A stretch of DNA of 42,097 nucleotides, from positions 1 to 42,097 of the forward strand of contig JAKPQU010000362.1 of the NCBI GenBank assembly GCA_029555925.1, in the 5' to 3' direction. This DNA comes from Bacillota bacterium. Its GTDB lineage: Bacteria > Eremiobacterota > SpSt-956 > JAKJGF01. Under the pieces are notes generated by a model. The model saw nothing but the letters and a program-made list of their open reading frames with translations. It ran no database searches and was not told where the DNA came from. Of this stretch, positions 7,278 to 17,200 are shown piece by piece (position 1 is the stretch's first letter; each line of letters opens with the position of its first letter). The position numbers were made by a program, and so were the translations under genes.

Positions 7278-7376
7278 TTATGAAATTATAAAAGAAAAGA
7301 ATTTTTCAGAAAGGAAGTATATAAGTAATTGTAGAATTAACCTATTCTGTGAATATATACTAGGAGTCAAAACAAG

Positions 7377-7760
7377 ATGTATTGTCTGGAATGTTACAGT
7401 GAGAATCCTGATGGAGCTCTTTTTTGCGAGCAATGTGGATGCCCTTTTGGAATTAAAGAAAAAAAAGAGGAAAAAAACCTTCTTAAAGATAGATATAAAA
7501 TAATTTCTTCCCTCTCTTCAGGAGGTGTAGGAGGTATATCTCTTGGTTATGATGTGAGATTGAATAGAGCATGTGCCATAAAAGGGATATATAGAAAAGG
7601 TCTTAAAGATTTACCGCAGGATAAAAAAGAAGAGATATTAAGACCCTTTAGGAAAGAGGCAGAATTACTGGCCAACCTGCGCCATCCTAATCTGCCATGT
7701 GTGACAGATTATTTTGTAGAAAATGATATTTGCTATCTTGTGGGATTATATAGAAGGTAA
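7377..7760 (+). CDS. N-terminal fragment of zinc-ribbon Ser/Thr kinase (frameshifted)
   Basis: 127 residues: an N-terminal zinc ribbon (CLEC...CEQCG, residues 3-21) and the N-lobe of a Hanks-type protein kinase with a Gly-rich loop SGGVGG and Lys69 in CAIKG. The kinase breaks off after CYLV (Val122 ends at 7742), and the C-lobe continues in another frame from GAT at 7744 as DYIEGKDLE. Paralogues in the window read LVMDFIEG, LVMDYIEG or TMDYVEG at this point, so two bases of a Met codon appear to be missing. This is either a real disabling mutation, an assembly error, or less likely recoding. AGGAG lies about ten bases before the ATG. Confidence 0.8.
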   Translation: MYCLECYSENPDGALFCEQCGCPFGIKEKKEEKNLLKDRYKIISSLSSGGVGGISLGYDVRLNRACAIKGIYRKGLKDLPQDKKEEILRPFRKEAELLANLRHPNLPCVTDYFVENDICYLVGLYRR

Positions 7761-10389
7761 AGACCTTGAAATAATTCTGGAAGAACATGGCGGAGAAAAA
7801 GGATTGCCTGAAAAACAGGTAATAGAATGGGCAATACAGATATGCAGAATTCTGGAATATCTTCATGAACAGAAACCTCCCGTTATACATGGAGATATAA
7901 AGCCGGCAAATCTCATTATAAGGGATTCCGACGGATGGATAATGCTGGTAGATTTCGGCACTGCCGCTTTTGAACCGGAAGATGATGAAGAAGGTTACGG
8001 TACAGACGGATATGCCCCGCCGGAACAGTATGTAGGGGCAAGAGAAATAAGAAGTGATATCTATTCCATTGGGGCCACCATATATGAACTTCTTGCAGGT
8101 ATGCTTCCTGAAGAAGCTTTTAAATTCACACCTCTGAGAAAGATAGACTCGAATATATCAGTAGATACGGAACGGATTGTAATGAAATGTCTGGAATATG
8201 AAGTAGATAATCGTTATACCAATTCTACTATTTTAAAGCAGAGTCTCCTAAATGCATATAAAAAGAATTTTGGTCTCACAGACAGCAGATATAGAACAGG
8301 AAAACTTATAGTTAAAGAGCAAAAAATATGCGATGTAAGTCAGGAAAGTAAAGGTGAGCTGATAAAGGTTTTTATTATAGACAGTGACAGGGACATGTGT
8401 AATAATTTTAAAGATGTGGCAGCCTTTTTTAAAGGGGTCACTGTTACAGGTGTAGCTTATAACGGTAAGAACGCCCTGAGCAGTATTATGTCTGCTGAAG
8501 TAAAACCTGATGTTATACTTATGGAGCTTAAGCTTCCTGATATTAAACCACTTGATGTTATAAATGGTATAAAAGAAATTTCCCCTGAAAGTAAAATAGT
8601 CATACTCACCACTTCTCTTGCAGAAGAAGAGTTTTTAAGCTCTTTTAATGCAGGAGCATCAGGATATATACTTAAAGGCGATACATCGTGGGAAGACCTG
8701 GAAAAATCTATTAAAAAAGCCTACGACGGAGGAACTCCTATTTCTCCTGATGCAAGTACATTCCTTATAAAAGCACTGACTTCTCGCCAGCTGCCATTCG
8801 ATAAAGCGGGAGTTATAAATAAAATTTATCCCGTACAGGACGAAAAAGAAGAAGTCACAGAGGAATATGAAGATGAAGAACAGGAAGACTATGAGGAAGA
8901 AGTAATAGAAGAAATAGTAGTTTTTGAAGGGGATGAAAGAGGGGCTTCTGACGAGGAAATAATAGAAGAAATAGTTCTTGTCGAAGATGACCGGGATACC
9001 GGCGACTCTGAACAGGAAGAGCACAGAGAAAAACATGTAATTTCTAAAGCAGATGAACTCAGGGAAATAGGCAGGAAATATACCTTGAAAGGAGATCTCT
9101 CAAGTGCTCTTATATATCTTAAAGAAGCTCTGAAATATAATCCTTCAGACCCTGAAATTAATTATGAACTTGCCAATATTTATTATACTTCCGGAGATTT
9201 TCAGAATGCTCTTAATTATTATAAAATAACCCTTCAGTCAAGACCGGATGTGGCAGATATTTATCTGTTTATCGGTCAGATATACCTTGTTGAAGGTGAA
9301 TATGAAGAAGCTTTACCTTATTTCAATAAAGCCATAGAGCTTAACCCTTCATCTATAGATGCCTACTTGAAGTCAGGATATATAAAATATAAACAGGGAG
9401 ATATAGATGGTGCATTACAACATTTTTCATATGTTCTTGAACGTGATATGGATAATCTGGAAGCCTATGTAGGTCTTGGAAATATTTATCAGACCAGGGA
9501 AGTATTTGACAGTGCCATAAAGTATTATAATCTTGCTCTGAGTATAGATGAAAATTGTGCTGAAGCCTACAGCAATCTAGGTCGTATCTACACAAAAAAC
9601 GGTGAATTTCAGAAAGCCCTCAGGAATATCAGAAAAGCTATAATACAGGAACCGGGATTTATTTATTTATATGATGAATTACTTGACAGGATAGGAGAAA
9701 CCAGAGAAGACTGGAAGATTTCTTATGAAAAAGATAAATTGAGGGAACTCTTGATTGATAGAGTAGATAAAATCAATTTCCCTGTTCTATCCAATATAAT
9801 AATTACGCGAACAGAAAAAAGACATGAATTATTAAAGCTTGAGAATGAGCCTGAAAAGGAAAAATTGAGTATATGCAGCAATTGTAATACGTTAAATAGA
9901 ACTAAAAGCAGATTCTGCAGAAGTTGCGGTGCGGAGTTTATGACAAGAGAAGAGCTCAGGCAGTATATAATCAATGAAATTGTACAGCTATTTTTACAGG
10001 AAGAAGAGGAAGATTTACTCGCTACAAGACCTTTTAGAATAACAGAACTTATAAATGCTGCAGAAGATATGACCGGTAATATATCTATTATTAAAAAATT
10101 ACCGGAAAAAGAAGAGGAAGATGAAATATTTAACCTGTGCCCGAACTGTCAGACATTGAACCGGCTTGATATGGCTTTCTGTCAGAATTGCGGCGTGGAA
10201 TTTGATCTGGAAGAAGAAGCTGAAGAGTTTGTGGAAGAAGACATATTGGAGCCGGACAAGGAATATGAAGAAGTAAAACCGTCAGAAGAGATAAGCCAGC
10301 CCATCACTTCCGATGTTAAAGAAATATTAAAAAAAGAAGATGACCGTAAAAATAAGAAAAAGAAAAAGAAGAAAAAGAAGAAGAGATGA
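7723..10389 (+). CDS. Kinase C-lobe, degenerate receiver, TPR and zinc-ribbon protein (rest of frameshifted gene)
   Basis: The open frame is 888 codons, but true coding sequence in this frame begins near 7744 and continues the gene starting at 7377 (about 1,000 residues if joined). Domains in order: kinase C-lobe (7-180) with HGDIKPAN (56-63, Gly in place of Arg of HRD), DFG (77-79) and GYAPPEQ; a receiver-like domain (215-335) in which the phospho-acceptor Asp is Glu268 and the acidic pair is Asp220-Ser221, while Thr296 and Lys318 remain; a very acidic linker (375-435); TPR repeats (about 446-660); two zinc ribbons starting near Cys718 and Cys806; and a poly-Lys tail. No ribosome site precedes 7723. 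It heads a signalling cluster with the next two genes. Confidence 0.85.
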   Translation: MIFAILWDYIEGKDLEIILEEHGGEKGLPEKQVIEWAIQICRILEYLHEQKPPVIHGDIKPANLIIRDSDGWIMLVDFGTAAFEPEDDEEGYGTDGYAPPEQYVGAREIRSDIYSIGATIYELLAGMLPEEAFKFTPLRKIDSNISVDTERIVMKCLEYEVDNRYTNSTILKQSLLNAYKKNFGLTDSRYRTGKLIVKEQKICDVSQESKGELIKVFIIDSDRDMCNNFKDVAAFFKGVTVTGVAYNGKNALSSIMSAEVKPDVILMELKLPDIKPLDVINGIKEISPESKIVILTTSLAEEEFLSSFNAGASGYILKGDTSWEDLEKSIKKAYDGGTPISPDASTFLIKALTSRQLPFDKAGVINKIYPVQDEKEEVTEEYEDEEQEDYEEEVIEEIVVFEGDERGASDEEIIEEIVLVEDDRDTGDSEQEEHREKHVISKADELREIGRKYTLKGDLSSALIYLKEALKYNPSDPEINYELANIYYTSGDFQNALNYYKITLQSRPDVADIYLFIGQIYLVEGEYEEALPYFNKAIELNPSSIDAYLKSGYIKYKQGDIDGALQHFSYVLERDMDNLEAYVGLGNIYQTREVFDSAIKYYNLALSIDENCAEAYSNLGRIYTKNGEFQKALRNIRKAIIQEPGFIYLYDELLDRIGETREDWKISYEKDKLRELLIDRVDKINFPVLSNIIITRTEKRHELLKLENEPEKEKLSICSNCNTLNRTKSRFCRSCGAEFMTREELRQYIINEIVQLFLQEEEEDLLATRPFRITELINAAEDMTGNISIIKKLPEKEEEDEIFNLCPNCQTLNRLDMAFCQNCGVEFDLEEEAEEFVEEDILEPDKEYEEVKPSEEISQPITSDVKEILKKEDDRKNKKKKKKKKKKR

Positions 10390-10395
10390 TTGAAA

Positions 10396-10440
10396 TGTGA
10401 GAAGTTAGGAGTGAGAAGATTATCGCTCACCTCCTGCGTC
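10396..10440. repeat. Heptamer-type hairpin
   Basis: AGGAGTGAG and CTCACCTCCT form a stem of about nine pairs between the two kinase genes. It belongs to the intergenic repeat family. Confidence 0.5.
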
Positions 10441-10461
10441 TTACTGTTCAAGGTGTTCTTT

Positions 10462-12189
10462 ATGCCTAAAATATGTCAGAAATGCAGTACGGAAAATAGA
10501 GATGCATCTAAGTTTTGTTCCCGTTGCGGAACTACCCTGACAGAAGAAGTATGTACTCTTCAGAATGAAACTGTCCTTGCAGGCAGATATAAAGTTGTTA
10601 GGCCCGTAAAGTCCGGGGGGATGGGGTCTGTCTATGAAGCAATTGATGAACACTTCGGGGATAAATGTGCCCTTAAAGAGATGTCGCCTAAATTTTCTTC
10701 TCAACAGGAACAGGATTATATAAGAAAACGTTTTGAGGAAGAAGCTAAAATGCTTCGTAAGCTTCATCATACCAATATGCCCAGAGTCGTTGATTATTTT
10801 GTAGACCATGGAGTTTATTATCTGGTAATGGATTTCATAGAAGGAGAAGATCTTGAAACAGTTCTTGAAAATCAGGGCACCCCGGGACTGCCTGAAGTAA
10901 ATCTGATAGACTGGGCATCTCAGATACTTGATGTTTTATCATATCTTCACAGTCAGAAACCTCCTGTTATATATAGAGACTTAAAACCGGGTAATATCAT
11001 GTTACGTCATCACGACGGTAAGGTTTTACTTGTTGATTTCGGAATAGCAAGAACTATGGCATCAGAAACTGATGCAAGCCATACTGTTATAGGCACCCAG
11101 GGCTATGCTCCGCCTGAACAGTATAAAGGACAGATAGAACCGGCAAGCGATATTTATGCTCTCGGGGCAACTCTTCATCATCTAAGTACCGGTATGCCTC
11201 CGCTGGTTCCATTTGCTTTTGAACCGGTAAGAAATTTTTCTCCTGCCTTATCCAGGAATTTCGAAACAGTTATTATGAAAGCCCTTTCTCTTGATGTGAA
11301 AGATAGATTTTCCTGTGCAGAAGAAATGAAACTGGCACTGATTTATAACAATATTTCGTCAGTTATTCCTTCTGTTACATCACAGGAAAAAAAAGTTCCT
11401 TCTTCAGTACAGGAAAAAAAAGTTTCTGTTGTAGAAATTAAAGACTCATTACAGATGCCCGGAACACCGGATGATATGATCCTTATACCTTCAGGAGAAG
11501 TTAAACTCGGAAGTAAAGAACAGATAGGATTTCTAGGTTCAAAATGGCAGGTAATGCCTGTTTACAGGGTTCGTCTCGATGATTATTATATAGATAAATA
11601 TCCTGTCACTTATGGACAGTATGAAGAGTTTGTTAATAAAACCGGATACAGAAGTGAAGGTCAGTGGAAAAAATATTACAGTGCTTTTTACAGGAATTAC
11701 CCTGTTGTAAATGTAACATGGAATGATGCCAGCGCTTATGCTGAGTGGAAAGGTAAAAGACTTCCCACTCAGGCCGAATGGGAAAAAGCTGCAAGAGGTG
11801 CCGATTTTAGAACCTATCCGTGGGGGCAGGAATGGGACAGGAATAAATGTAATAACTTGAGAATGGATAGAGATGACCTTCTCGGCAGAATAATGGTTAT
11901 GGAACAGGGAAGAGGAACGTTACCTGCCGGATCTTTCCCGGAAGGCGCATCTTCTTACGGTGTAATGGATATGGCCGGTAATATATGGGAGTGGTGTTCT
12001 GACTGGTATTATAAACCTGAAGGATTTCAGATAAATCCTAAAGGCCCCCTTTCAGGTACTTTTAAAATTTTATGTGGAGGTTCATGGAATCTCCAGGATC
12101 TATATTGTTTCTGGTGTGCTACCAGAACCAAGGAAAAACCATCTGTTTATAACAGTCAATCAGGCTTCAGATGTGTTAAAAATACATAA
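10462..12189 (+). CDS. Zinc-ribbon Ser/Thr kinase fused to an FGE-like domain
   Basis: 575 residues. A zinc ribbon (CQKC...CSRCG, 5-23) precedes a Hanks-type kinase (40-300) with SGGMGSVYEA, Lys72, YRDLKPGN (Asp173), DFG (192-194) and GYAPPEQY. After a linker comes a formylglycine-generating-enzyme/sulfatase-modifying-factor domain (335-573) with RLPTQAEWEKAARG, MDMAGNIWEWCSDW and GFRCV. The segment GGSWNLQDLYC keeps only the second of the two cysteines found in catalytic FGE, so a binding rather than oxidase role is likely; this combination recalls kinases such as Pkn1. I chose ATG 10462, preceded by AAGGTG at eight bases; the open frame runs upstream to 10390 through repeat DNA. It is followed 47 bases later by the histidine kinase. 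Confidence 0.92.
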   Translation: MPKICQKCSTENRDASKFCSRCGTTLTEEVCTLQNETVLAGRYKVVRPVKSGGMGSVYEAIDEHFGDKCALKEMSPKFSSQQEQDYIRKRFEEEAKMLRKLHHTNMPRVVDYFVDHGVYYLVMDFIEGEDLETVLENQGTPGLPEVNLIDWASQILDVLSYLHSQKPPVIYRDLKPGNIMLRHHDGKVLLVDFGIARTMASETDASHTVIGTQGYAPPEQYKGQIEPASDIYALGATLHHLSTGMPPLVPFAFEPVRNFSPALSRNFETVIMKALSLDVKDRFSCAEEMKLALIYNNISSVIPSVTSQEKKVPSSVQEKKVSVVEIKDSLQMPGTPDDMILIPSGEVKLGSKEQIGFLGSKWQVMPVYRVRLDDYYIDKYPVTYGQYEEFVNKTGYRSEGQWKKYYSAFYRNYPVVNVTWNDASAYAEWKGKRLPTQAEWEKAARGADFRTYPWGQEWDRNKCNNLRMDRDDLLGRIMVMEQGRGTLPAGSFPEGASSYGVMDMAGNIWEWCSDWYYKPEGFQINPKGPLSGTFKILCGGSWNLQDLYCFWCATRTKEKPSVYNSQSGFRCVKNT

Positions 12190-12191
12190 TT

Positions 12192-12221
12192 TGTGACGAT
12201 CGTGACGTGTTACGCGTCACA
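12192..12221. repeat. Heptamer-type hairpin
   Basis: GTGACG-TGTTA-CGCGTCAC forms a short stem between the kinase-FGE gene and the histidine-kinase gene. Confidence 0.5.
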
Positions 12222-12236
12222 ACAGGAGATATATAA

Positions 12237-13970
12237 ATGATTTCACGGGAGAAGGGAGAACCTGTACAGGAGGAACAGAGCAAGGCGGAAGATGTATTTG
12301 TCTGCAATATCTGCAATAATTATAACAGAACTGGTGCCAGATTTTGTAAAGTCTGCGGCACCAGATTTCAACAGACTAAAACAAAAAGGATAAAACCTGA
12401 TATGTCTAAAGAGACAAGGGAAATAGAAAAATCTTATTTTGAAAAATATATTGTTTGTCCCACATGTGATAATACAACCAGATATACTGCAAAATTTTGC
12501 AGTAAATGTGGCTTTAATCTGGAAGCTATAAAGCAATCCTATAAAGAAGAGGAATTAAAAGGTCAGAAGAAAGATATTTATTTTGACCATTTCAGTAAAC
12601 TTCTGGATGAAACAAGACAGATTGCCAGAGATTTGATGACAAGTCAGTATGGTTTGAAACTGTCAAAAAACGTAGAGAATATGGCTGTTATTATAAATCA
12701 GATTAAAACCAGAAGCTATGAAGAAAGTAAGCTTAATACGGAGAAACTTTCCCTTATAAATGCTATTACCAAAGCGGTAAACCAGTCACTGGAACTTGAG
12801 TCAATTATGAACAACACTCTTGATAAAGCGTTGCTGGTGACAAGGGCAGATGCAGGTGTAATGATGTTAATAGACAGGGAAAGTAAAAAACTTGTTCCTA
12901 TGGCATTCAAGGGTGTATCACCTGTATTGATAGAAGAAATACAACAGACGTCACTGAAACTTGAAACAGGAAGTCATGGCAGAGCCTATATACTTGGCAG
13001 AACAGTAAAGGCCCATGAAGGTCCTTCTTCTCCTCTTACAGATGCTCTTGTTCTCAAAGGCAGTTTGTTATCTATAGTAAATGTTCCTCTGAAATCAGAA
13101 AGAGAAGTAGTCGGGATAATGAGTATAGGCAGCAGCAGACCTGACGCTTTCTCCGATGATGATATGAAACTTCTTGATGCCATAGGTGATCAGATAGGAG
13201 TGGCACTTAAAAATGCCAGGCTTTACAGCCTTGTAAAGAATCAGGTGCTGGAACTGGAAGAGAAAAATACAAGGCTCAGAGAACTTGAAGAAATGAAAAA
13301 CAGTCTGACTCAGATGATAGTTCATGACCTGAAGAATCCTCTCACAGGCATAACAGGATATGTGGATTTACTGTTCCTTGAAGAGGAAGCCTATAATGAA
13401 GAACAATTGATGGCTCTTAACATGATTTCTGTAAGCTGTAAAAACCTTATGAGAATGATACTTAATTTACTCGATATAGGTAAAATGGAGGAAAAGGAAC
13501 TCAGGCTCCAGAAAACAGAAATAAATATCGGAGAACTTATAGCAAAGATTTCAGACGAGTTTAAGCCACTCCTTGATGTGGATAATAAAAAGATAATAAC
13601 TCTTTTAGAGACTTCGCCGGGCTTTATGGCAGACAGGGATCTTCTTTACAGGGTTATTGCAAATCTTGTGAGTAATGCCATAAGTCATTCACCGAGAAAT
13701 AAAAATATCAAAATAATGACCTGTTTAAACGAAGATAAGACAGAAATTGTATTCTGCATTGAAGATAAAGGTATAGGTATACCGGAAGAATATCAGAATA
13801 AAATTTTTGATAAGTTTTTCCAGGCCGATGAAAAACAGAAATCTATGAGCAGTTCCAGAGGACTCGGACTTACCTTCTGTAAACTGGCAGTAGAAGCTCA
13901 TGGAGGAAAAATCTGGGTAAACAGTGCTCCGGGGAAGGGCAGTAAATTTTATTTTTCTATGCCTCTGTAG
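12237..13970 (+). CDS. Zinc-ribbon GAF-domain sensor histidine kinase
   Basis: 577 residues, no membrane segments, so probably a cytoplasmic sensor. Two zinc ribbons (CNIC...CKVCG, 23-41; CPTC...CSKCG, 74-92) are followed by a helical linker, a GAF domain (about 180-330), a coiled coil and a HisKA dimerisation domain with MIVHDLKNPLTGITGY (phospho-acceptor His363). The HATPase domain follows, with the N box NLVSNAISHS, the G1 box EDKGIGIP and the G2 region SRGLGLTFCK. AGGAG lies ahead of the ATG. No full response regulator lies next to it; the only receiver-like domain in the cluster, in the gene ending at 10389, lacks the phosphorylatable Asp. The partner is therefore encoded elsewhere or the output is not classical. 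Confidence 0.93.
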   Translation: MISREKGEPVQEEQSKAEDVFVCNICNNYNRTGARFCKVCGTRFQQTKTKRIKPDMSKETREIEKSYFEKYIVCPTCDNTTRYTAKFCSKCGFNLEAIKQSYKEEELKGQKKDIYFDHFSKLLDETRQIARDLMTSQYGLKLSKNVENMAVIINQIKTRSYEESKLNTEKLSLINAITKAVNQSLELESIMNNTLDKALLVTRADAGVMMLIDRESKKLVPMAFKGVSPVLIEEIQQTSLKLETGSHGRAYILGRTVKAHEGPSSPLTDALVLKGSLLSIVNVPLKSEREVVGIMSIGSSRPDAFSDDDMKLLDAIGDQIGVALKNARLYSLVKNQVLELEEKNTRLRELEEMKNSLTQMIVHDLKNPLTGITGYVDLLFLEEEAYNEEQLMALNMISVSCKNLMRMILNLLDIGKMEEKELRLQKTEINIGELIAKISDEFKPLLDVDNKKIITLLETSPGFMADRDLLYRVIANLVSNAISHSPRNKNIKIMTCLNEDKTEIVFCIEDKGIGIPEEYQNKIFDKFFQADEKQKSMSSSRGLGLTFCKLAVEAHGGKIWVNSAPGKGSKFYFSMPL

Positions 13971-14003
13971 GGACGTGACGCGTAACGCGTAACGCGTGAC
14001 AGG
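13971..14003. repeat. Heptamer repeat array
   Basis: ACGCGTA and ACGCGTG units follow the histidine-kinase stop with a seven-base period; the array is largely self-complementary. Confidence 0.65.
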
Positions 14004-14081
14004 TGGGATGTGCAGCTTTCGGGTTTTGGGTTAATAAGGCCCAGCACCCACCACCTGGCACCATGAGCAATTACAATCTCC

Positions 14082-14112
14082 AGTGAATCCACGTGCCGTA
14101 AAAAACACTATC
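14082..14112 (+). promoter_or_regulatory. Upstream element shared with serC
   Basis: AGTGAATC, TGCCGTAAAA and AACACTATCT occur in the same order and at the same distance from the -35 box as at 5053-5085. Confidence 0.6.
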
Positions 14113-14115
14113 TTA

Positions 14116-14144
14116 TTGACAATAATGACTTCAGAACTTATAAT
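14116..14144 (+). promoter_or_regulatory. ileS promoter
   Basis: TTGACA (14116-14121), a 17-base spacer and TATAAT (14139-14144) match the consensus housekeeping promoter exactly. Only about 90 bases of leader follow, so there is no room for a T-box. Confidence 0.85.
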
Positions 14145-14177
14145 TAACAAATTATTAAAGTGAACAGTAAGGGGATA

Positions 14178-14212
14178 GGATTTTTCACTATTCACTATTG
14201 ACTACTCACTAA
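14178..14212. repeat. Heptamer repeat in the ileS leader
   Basis: CACTATT, CACTATT, GACTACT and CACTAAT follow one another with a seven-base period between the ileS promoter and its ribosome site. Confidence 0.7.
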
Positions 14213-14235
14213 TTACCAGCCGGGAGGATTTTTAC

Positions 14236-17200
14236 ATGTTTGATAAAGTAGGAGACCTTGATTTTGTGTCTATGGAACACAAAATGCTTGATTTCTGGGA
14301 AAAAGAAAAGATTTTTGATAAACTCAGAAAGAAAAATTCCGATGAAAAGAAACGTTTTTCATTTCTTGACGGGCCGATAACAGCCAATAACCCCATGGGT
14401 GTCCACCATGCCTGGGGGAGAACCTATAAAGATATATACCAGCGATATAAAGCCATGCAGGGTTACCAGATGAGATATCAGAATGGTTTCGACTGCCAGG
14501 GTCTGTGGGTGGAAGTAGAAGTAGAAAAAGAGCTTGGCTTTAAATCCAAAAGGGATATAGAAAATTACGGACTCGATAAATTTGTCGAGAAATGTAAGGA
14601 AAGAGTAAGAAAATACTCTCAGAAACAGACTGAGCAGTCAATCAGGCTCGGATACTGGATGGACTGGAATAATTCCTATTACACCATGACCGATGAAAAT
14701 AATTATACTATATGGCATTTTTTGAAGAAATGCCATAATCACGGCTGGGTTTACAGAGGAACAGATGTTATGCCATGGTGCCCGCGGTGCGGAACTGCCC
14801 TGTCGGAACATGAAATTGTAACGGAAGGATACAAAGAACTGACCCATAAGAGTGTATTTTTGAAATTCCCGCTGCTGGAAAGGGAACATGAATCGCTTCT
14901 TGTACGGACGACAACTCCCTGGACTTTAAGCTCAAATACCGCTGCAGCAGTCCATCCCTCCCTTGATTATGTAAAAGTAAAACAGGGCGATGAATATTTA
15001 TATCTTATAGAAAGTAAATTGGGAGAACTTGTAGGCTCTTATGAAATAGTGGAACGTTTTAAAGGTAAAGAACTGCTTGGCCTGAAATATAAAGGGCCTT
15101 TTGACGAATTGCCTGCACAGAAAGGTGTTATTCATAAGGTTATAACATGGGATGAAATAACGGAGAAAGAAGGAACCGGTATAGTCCATATAGCCCCGGG
15201 CTGTGGTAAAGAAGATTTTTCCCTGAGAAAAGAATTTTCTCTTTCTGTTATAGCACCTCTTGACGAGTGCGGTCTCTTTGTAGACGGATTTGATTTCCTT
15301 ACAGGTAAAGGAGCAGCAGAAGCAGCTCCCTTTGTATTTGAAAATTTAAAACAGAAGGGAATTTTATATAAACTCGAAGACTATACCCATCGTTATCCTG
15401 TATGCTGGAGATGCGGTGAAGAACTTGTGTTCCGTCTTGTAGACGAATGGTTTATCCGTATGGATGAATTACGTTACAAGATAATGGATGTAACAAAAAA
15501 GATTACATGGCTTCCTGAATTCGGCCTCAATCAGGAACTGGACTGGCTGAAAAATATGCATGACTGGTGTATCTCCAAAAAGCGTTACTGGGGTCTTGCA
15601 CTTCCCATATTTTTCTGTAATTGCGGTCATTTTGATGTTATAGGCGGTTATGAGGAACTGAAAGAAAAAGCCGTGGAAGGGTGGAGTGAATTTGAAGGAA
15701 ACAGTCCTCACAGACCCTGGGTGGATGCAATAAAGATAAAATGTGAAAAATGCGGAGCTCTGGCTTCCCGTATAAAAGATGTTGGAAATCCCTGGCTTGA
15801 TGCAGGAATAGTGCCCTATTCTACAATGCATTATGACACAGACAGAGCTTACTGGGAAAAATGGTTCCCTGCGGAGTTTATTACAGAATGTTTTCCCGGA
15901 CAGTTCAGAAACTGGTTTTATTCTCTACTTGCCATGAGCACTGTTATGGAGAATCGTGAACCGTTCCGGACTATTCTCGGTCATGCCCTTGTGAAAGATG
16001 AAAAAGGCCAGGATATGCATAAGAGCCAGGGAAATGCCATATGGTTTGATGAGGCTGCAGAAATAATGGGTGCAGATGTTATGCGCTATATTTTTGCCTC
16101 TCATAATCCATTTAATAATTTGAACTTTGGCTATAGCTTCGGAGAGGAAGTCAAAAGAAAACTGCTTACTCTCTGGAATTCCTATAGTTTCTTTATTACC
16201 TATGCGGAACTGGATAATTTTAATCCTGATACAACTCCATTGCCTGTAGCAGAAAGATCTCTGCTGGACAGATGGATGATAGGCAAATTGAATTTTGTCA
16301 TAAAGAAGGGCAGAGAAAATCTGGATAAATATAATGTGCTCTATCTTATGAAACTTGTTGACGAACTGATTGATGACCTGTCAAACTGGTATATAAGGCG
16401 TTCAAGAAAGAGATTCTGGAAGAGTGAAAATGATAAAGATAAAAACGCTGCTTATTTCACCCTTTATGAGGTGCTCACTACAATCATAAGATTGCTTGCA
16501 CCGCCGTTACCTTTCCTTACGGAATATATATATCAAAACCTAGTAAGAAAAGCTATCCCATCTGCACCGGAAAGTGTTCATCTTACAACATACCCTGAGG
16601 CAGATGAAAAGCTTATTGACGAGAAACTCATAGAAAATATGAGAATAGTTCAGCAGGTAGTAAGTCTCGGCCGTTATGCAAGAAATCAGGCATCTCTTAA
16701 AGTGAGGCAACCTCTGAGAGAACTTAAAGTTATTATAAAAAATCTATCTCCTTCTGAAGGTCTTTCCAGTCTGGTGGAGCAGATCACCGAAGAGTTAAAT
16801 ATAAAAGAGGTAACATGGGCATCTGACTCGGAAGGTCTTTTCTCTTATGAAGTAAAACCTGATTTCAAGGTTGTCGGGAAAAAATACAGAAAAGATGTGC
16901 CGAAGATTAAAGAGGCTCTGGAGAAACTTTCTTCAGACGAAATAAAAGAGAAGATCATGGGACATGATACTTTTACTCTGACTCTTTCCGATGGTTCTGC
17001 TGTAAATATGGAAAAAGAAGATATAGAACTTGTAAGAAAGCCCAGAGAAAACCTGTCTATGGCAGAAGAGGGGGATGTATGTGTCGCTATAGACACAACC
17101 CTTACGGAAGAACTCATCAGAGAAGGTGAAGCAAGGGAATTTGTAAGGAAGATTCAGAATCTCAGAAAAGAAATGAATTTTGAAGTAGATGACAGGATAG

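Noticed and set aside
7736..7750. Programmed frameshift in the kinase gene
   Set aside because: No slippery run, stimulatory hairpin or internal ribosome site is evident; a two-base loss or sequence error is simpler.
14082..14235. T-box riboswitch for ileS
   Set aside because: A consensus promoter leaves only about 90 bases of leader, filled partly by heptamer repeats, and no T-box core is seen.
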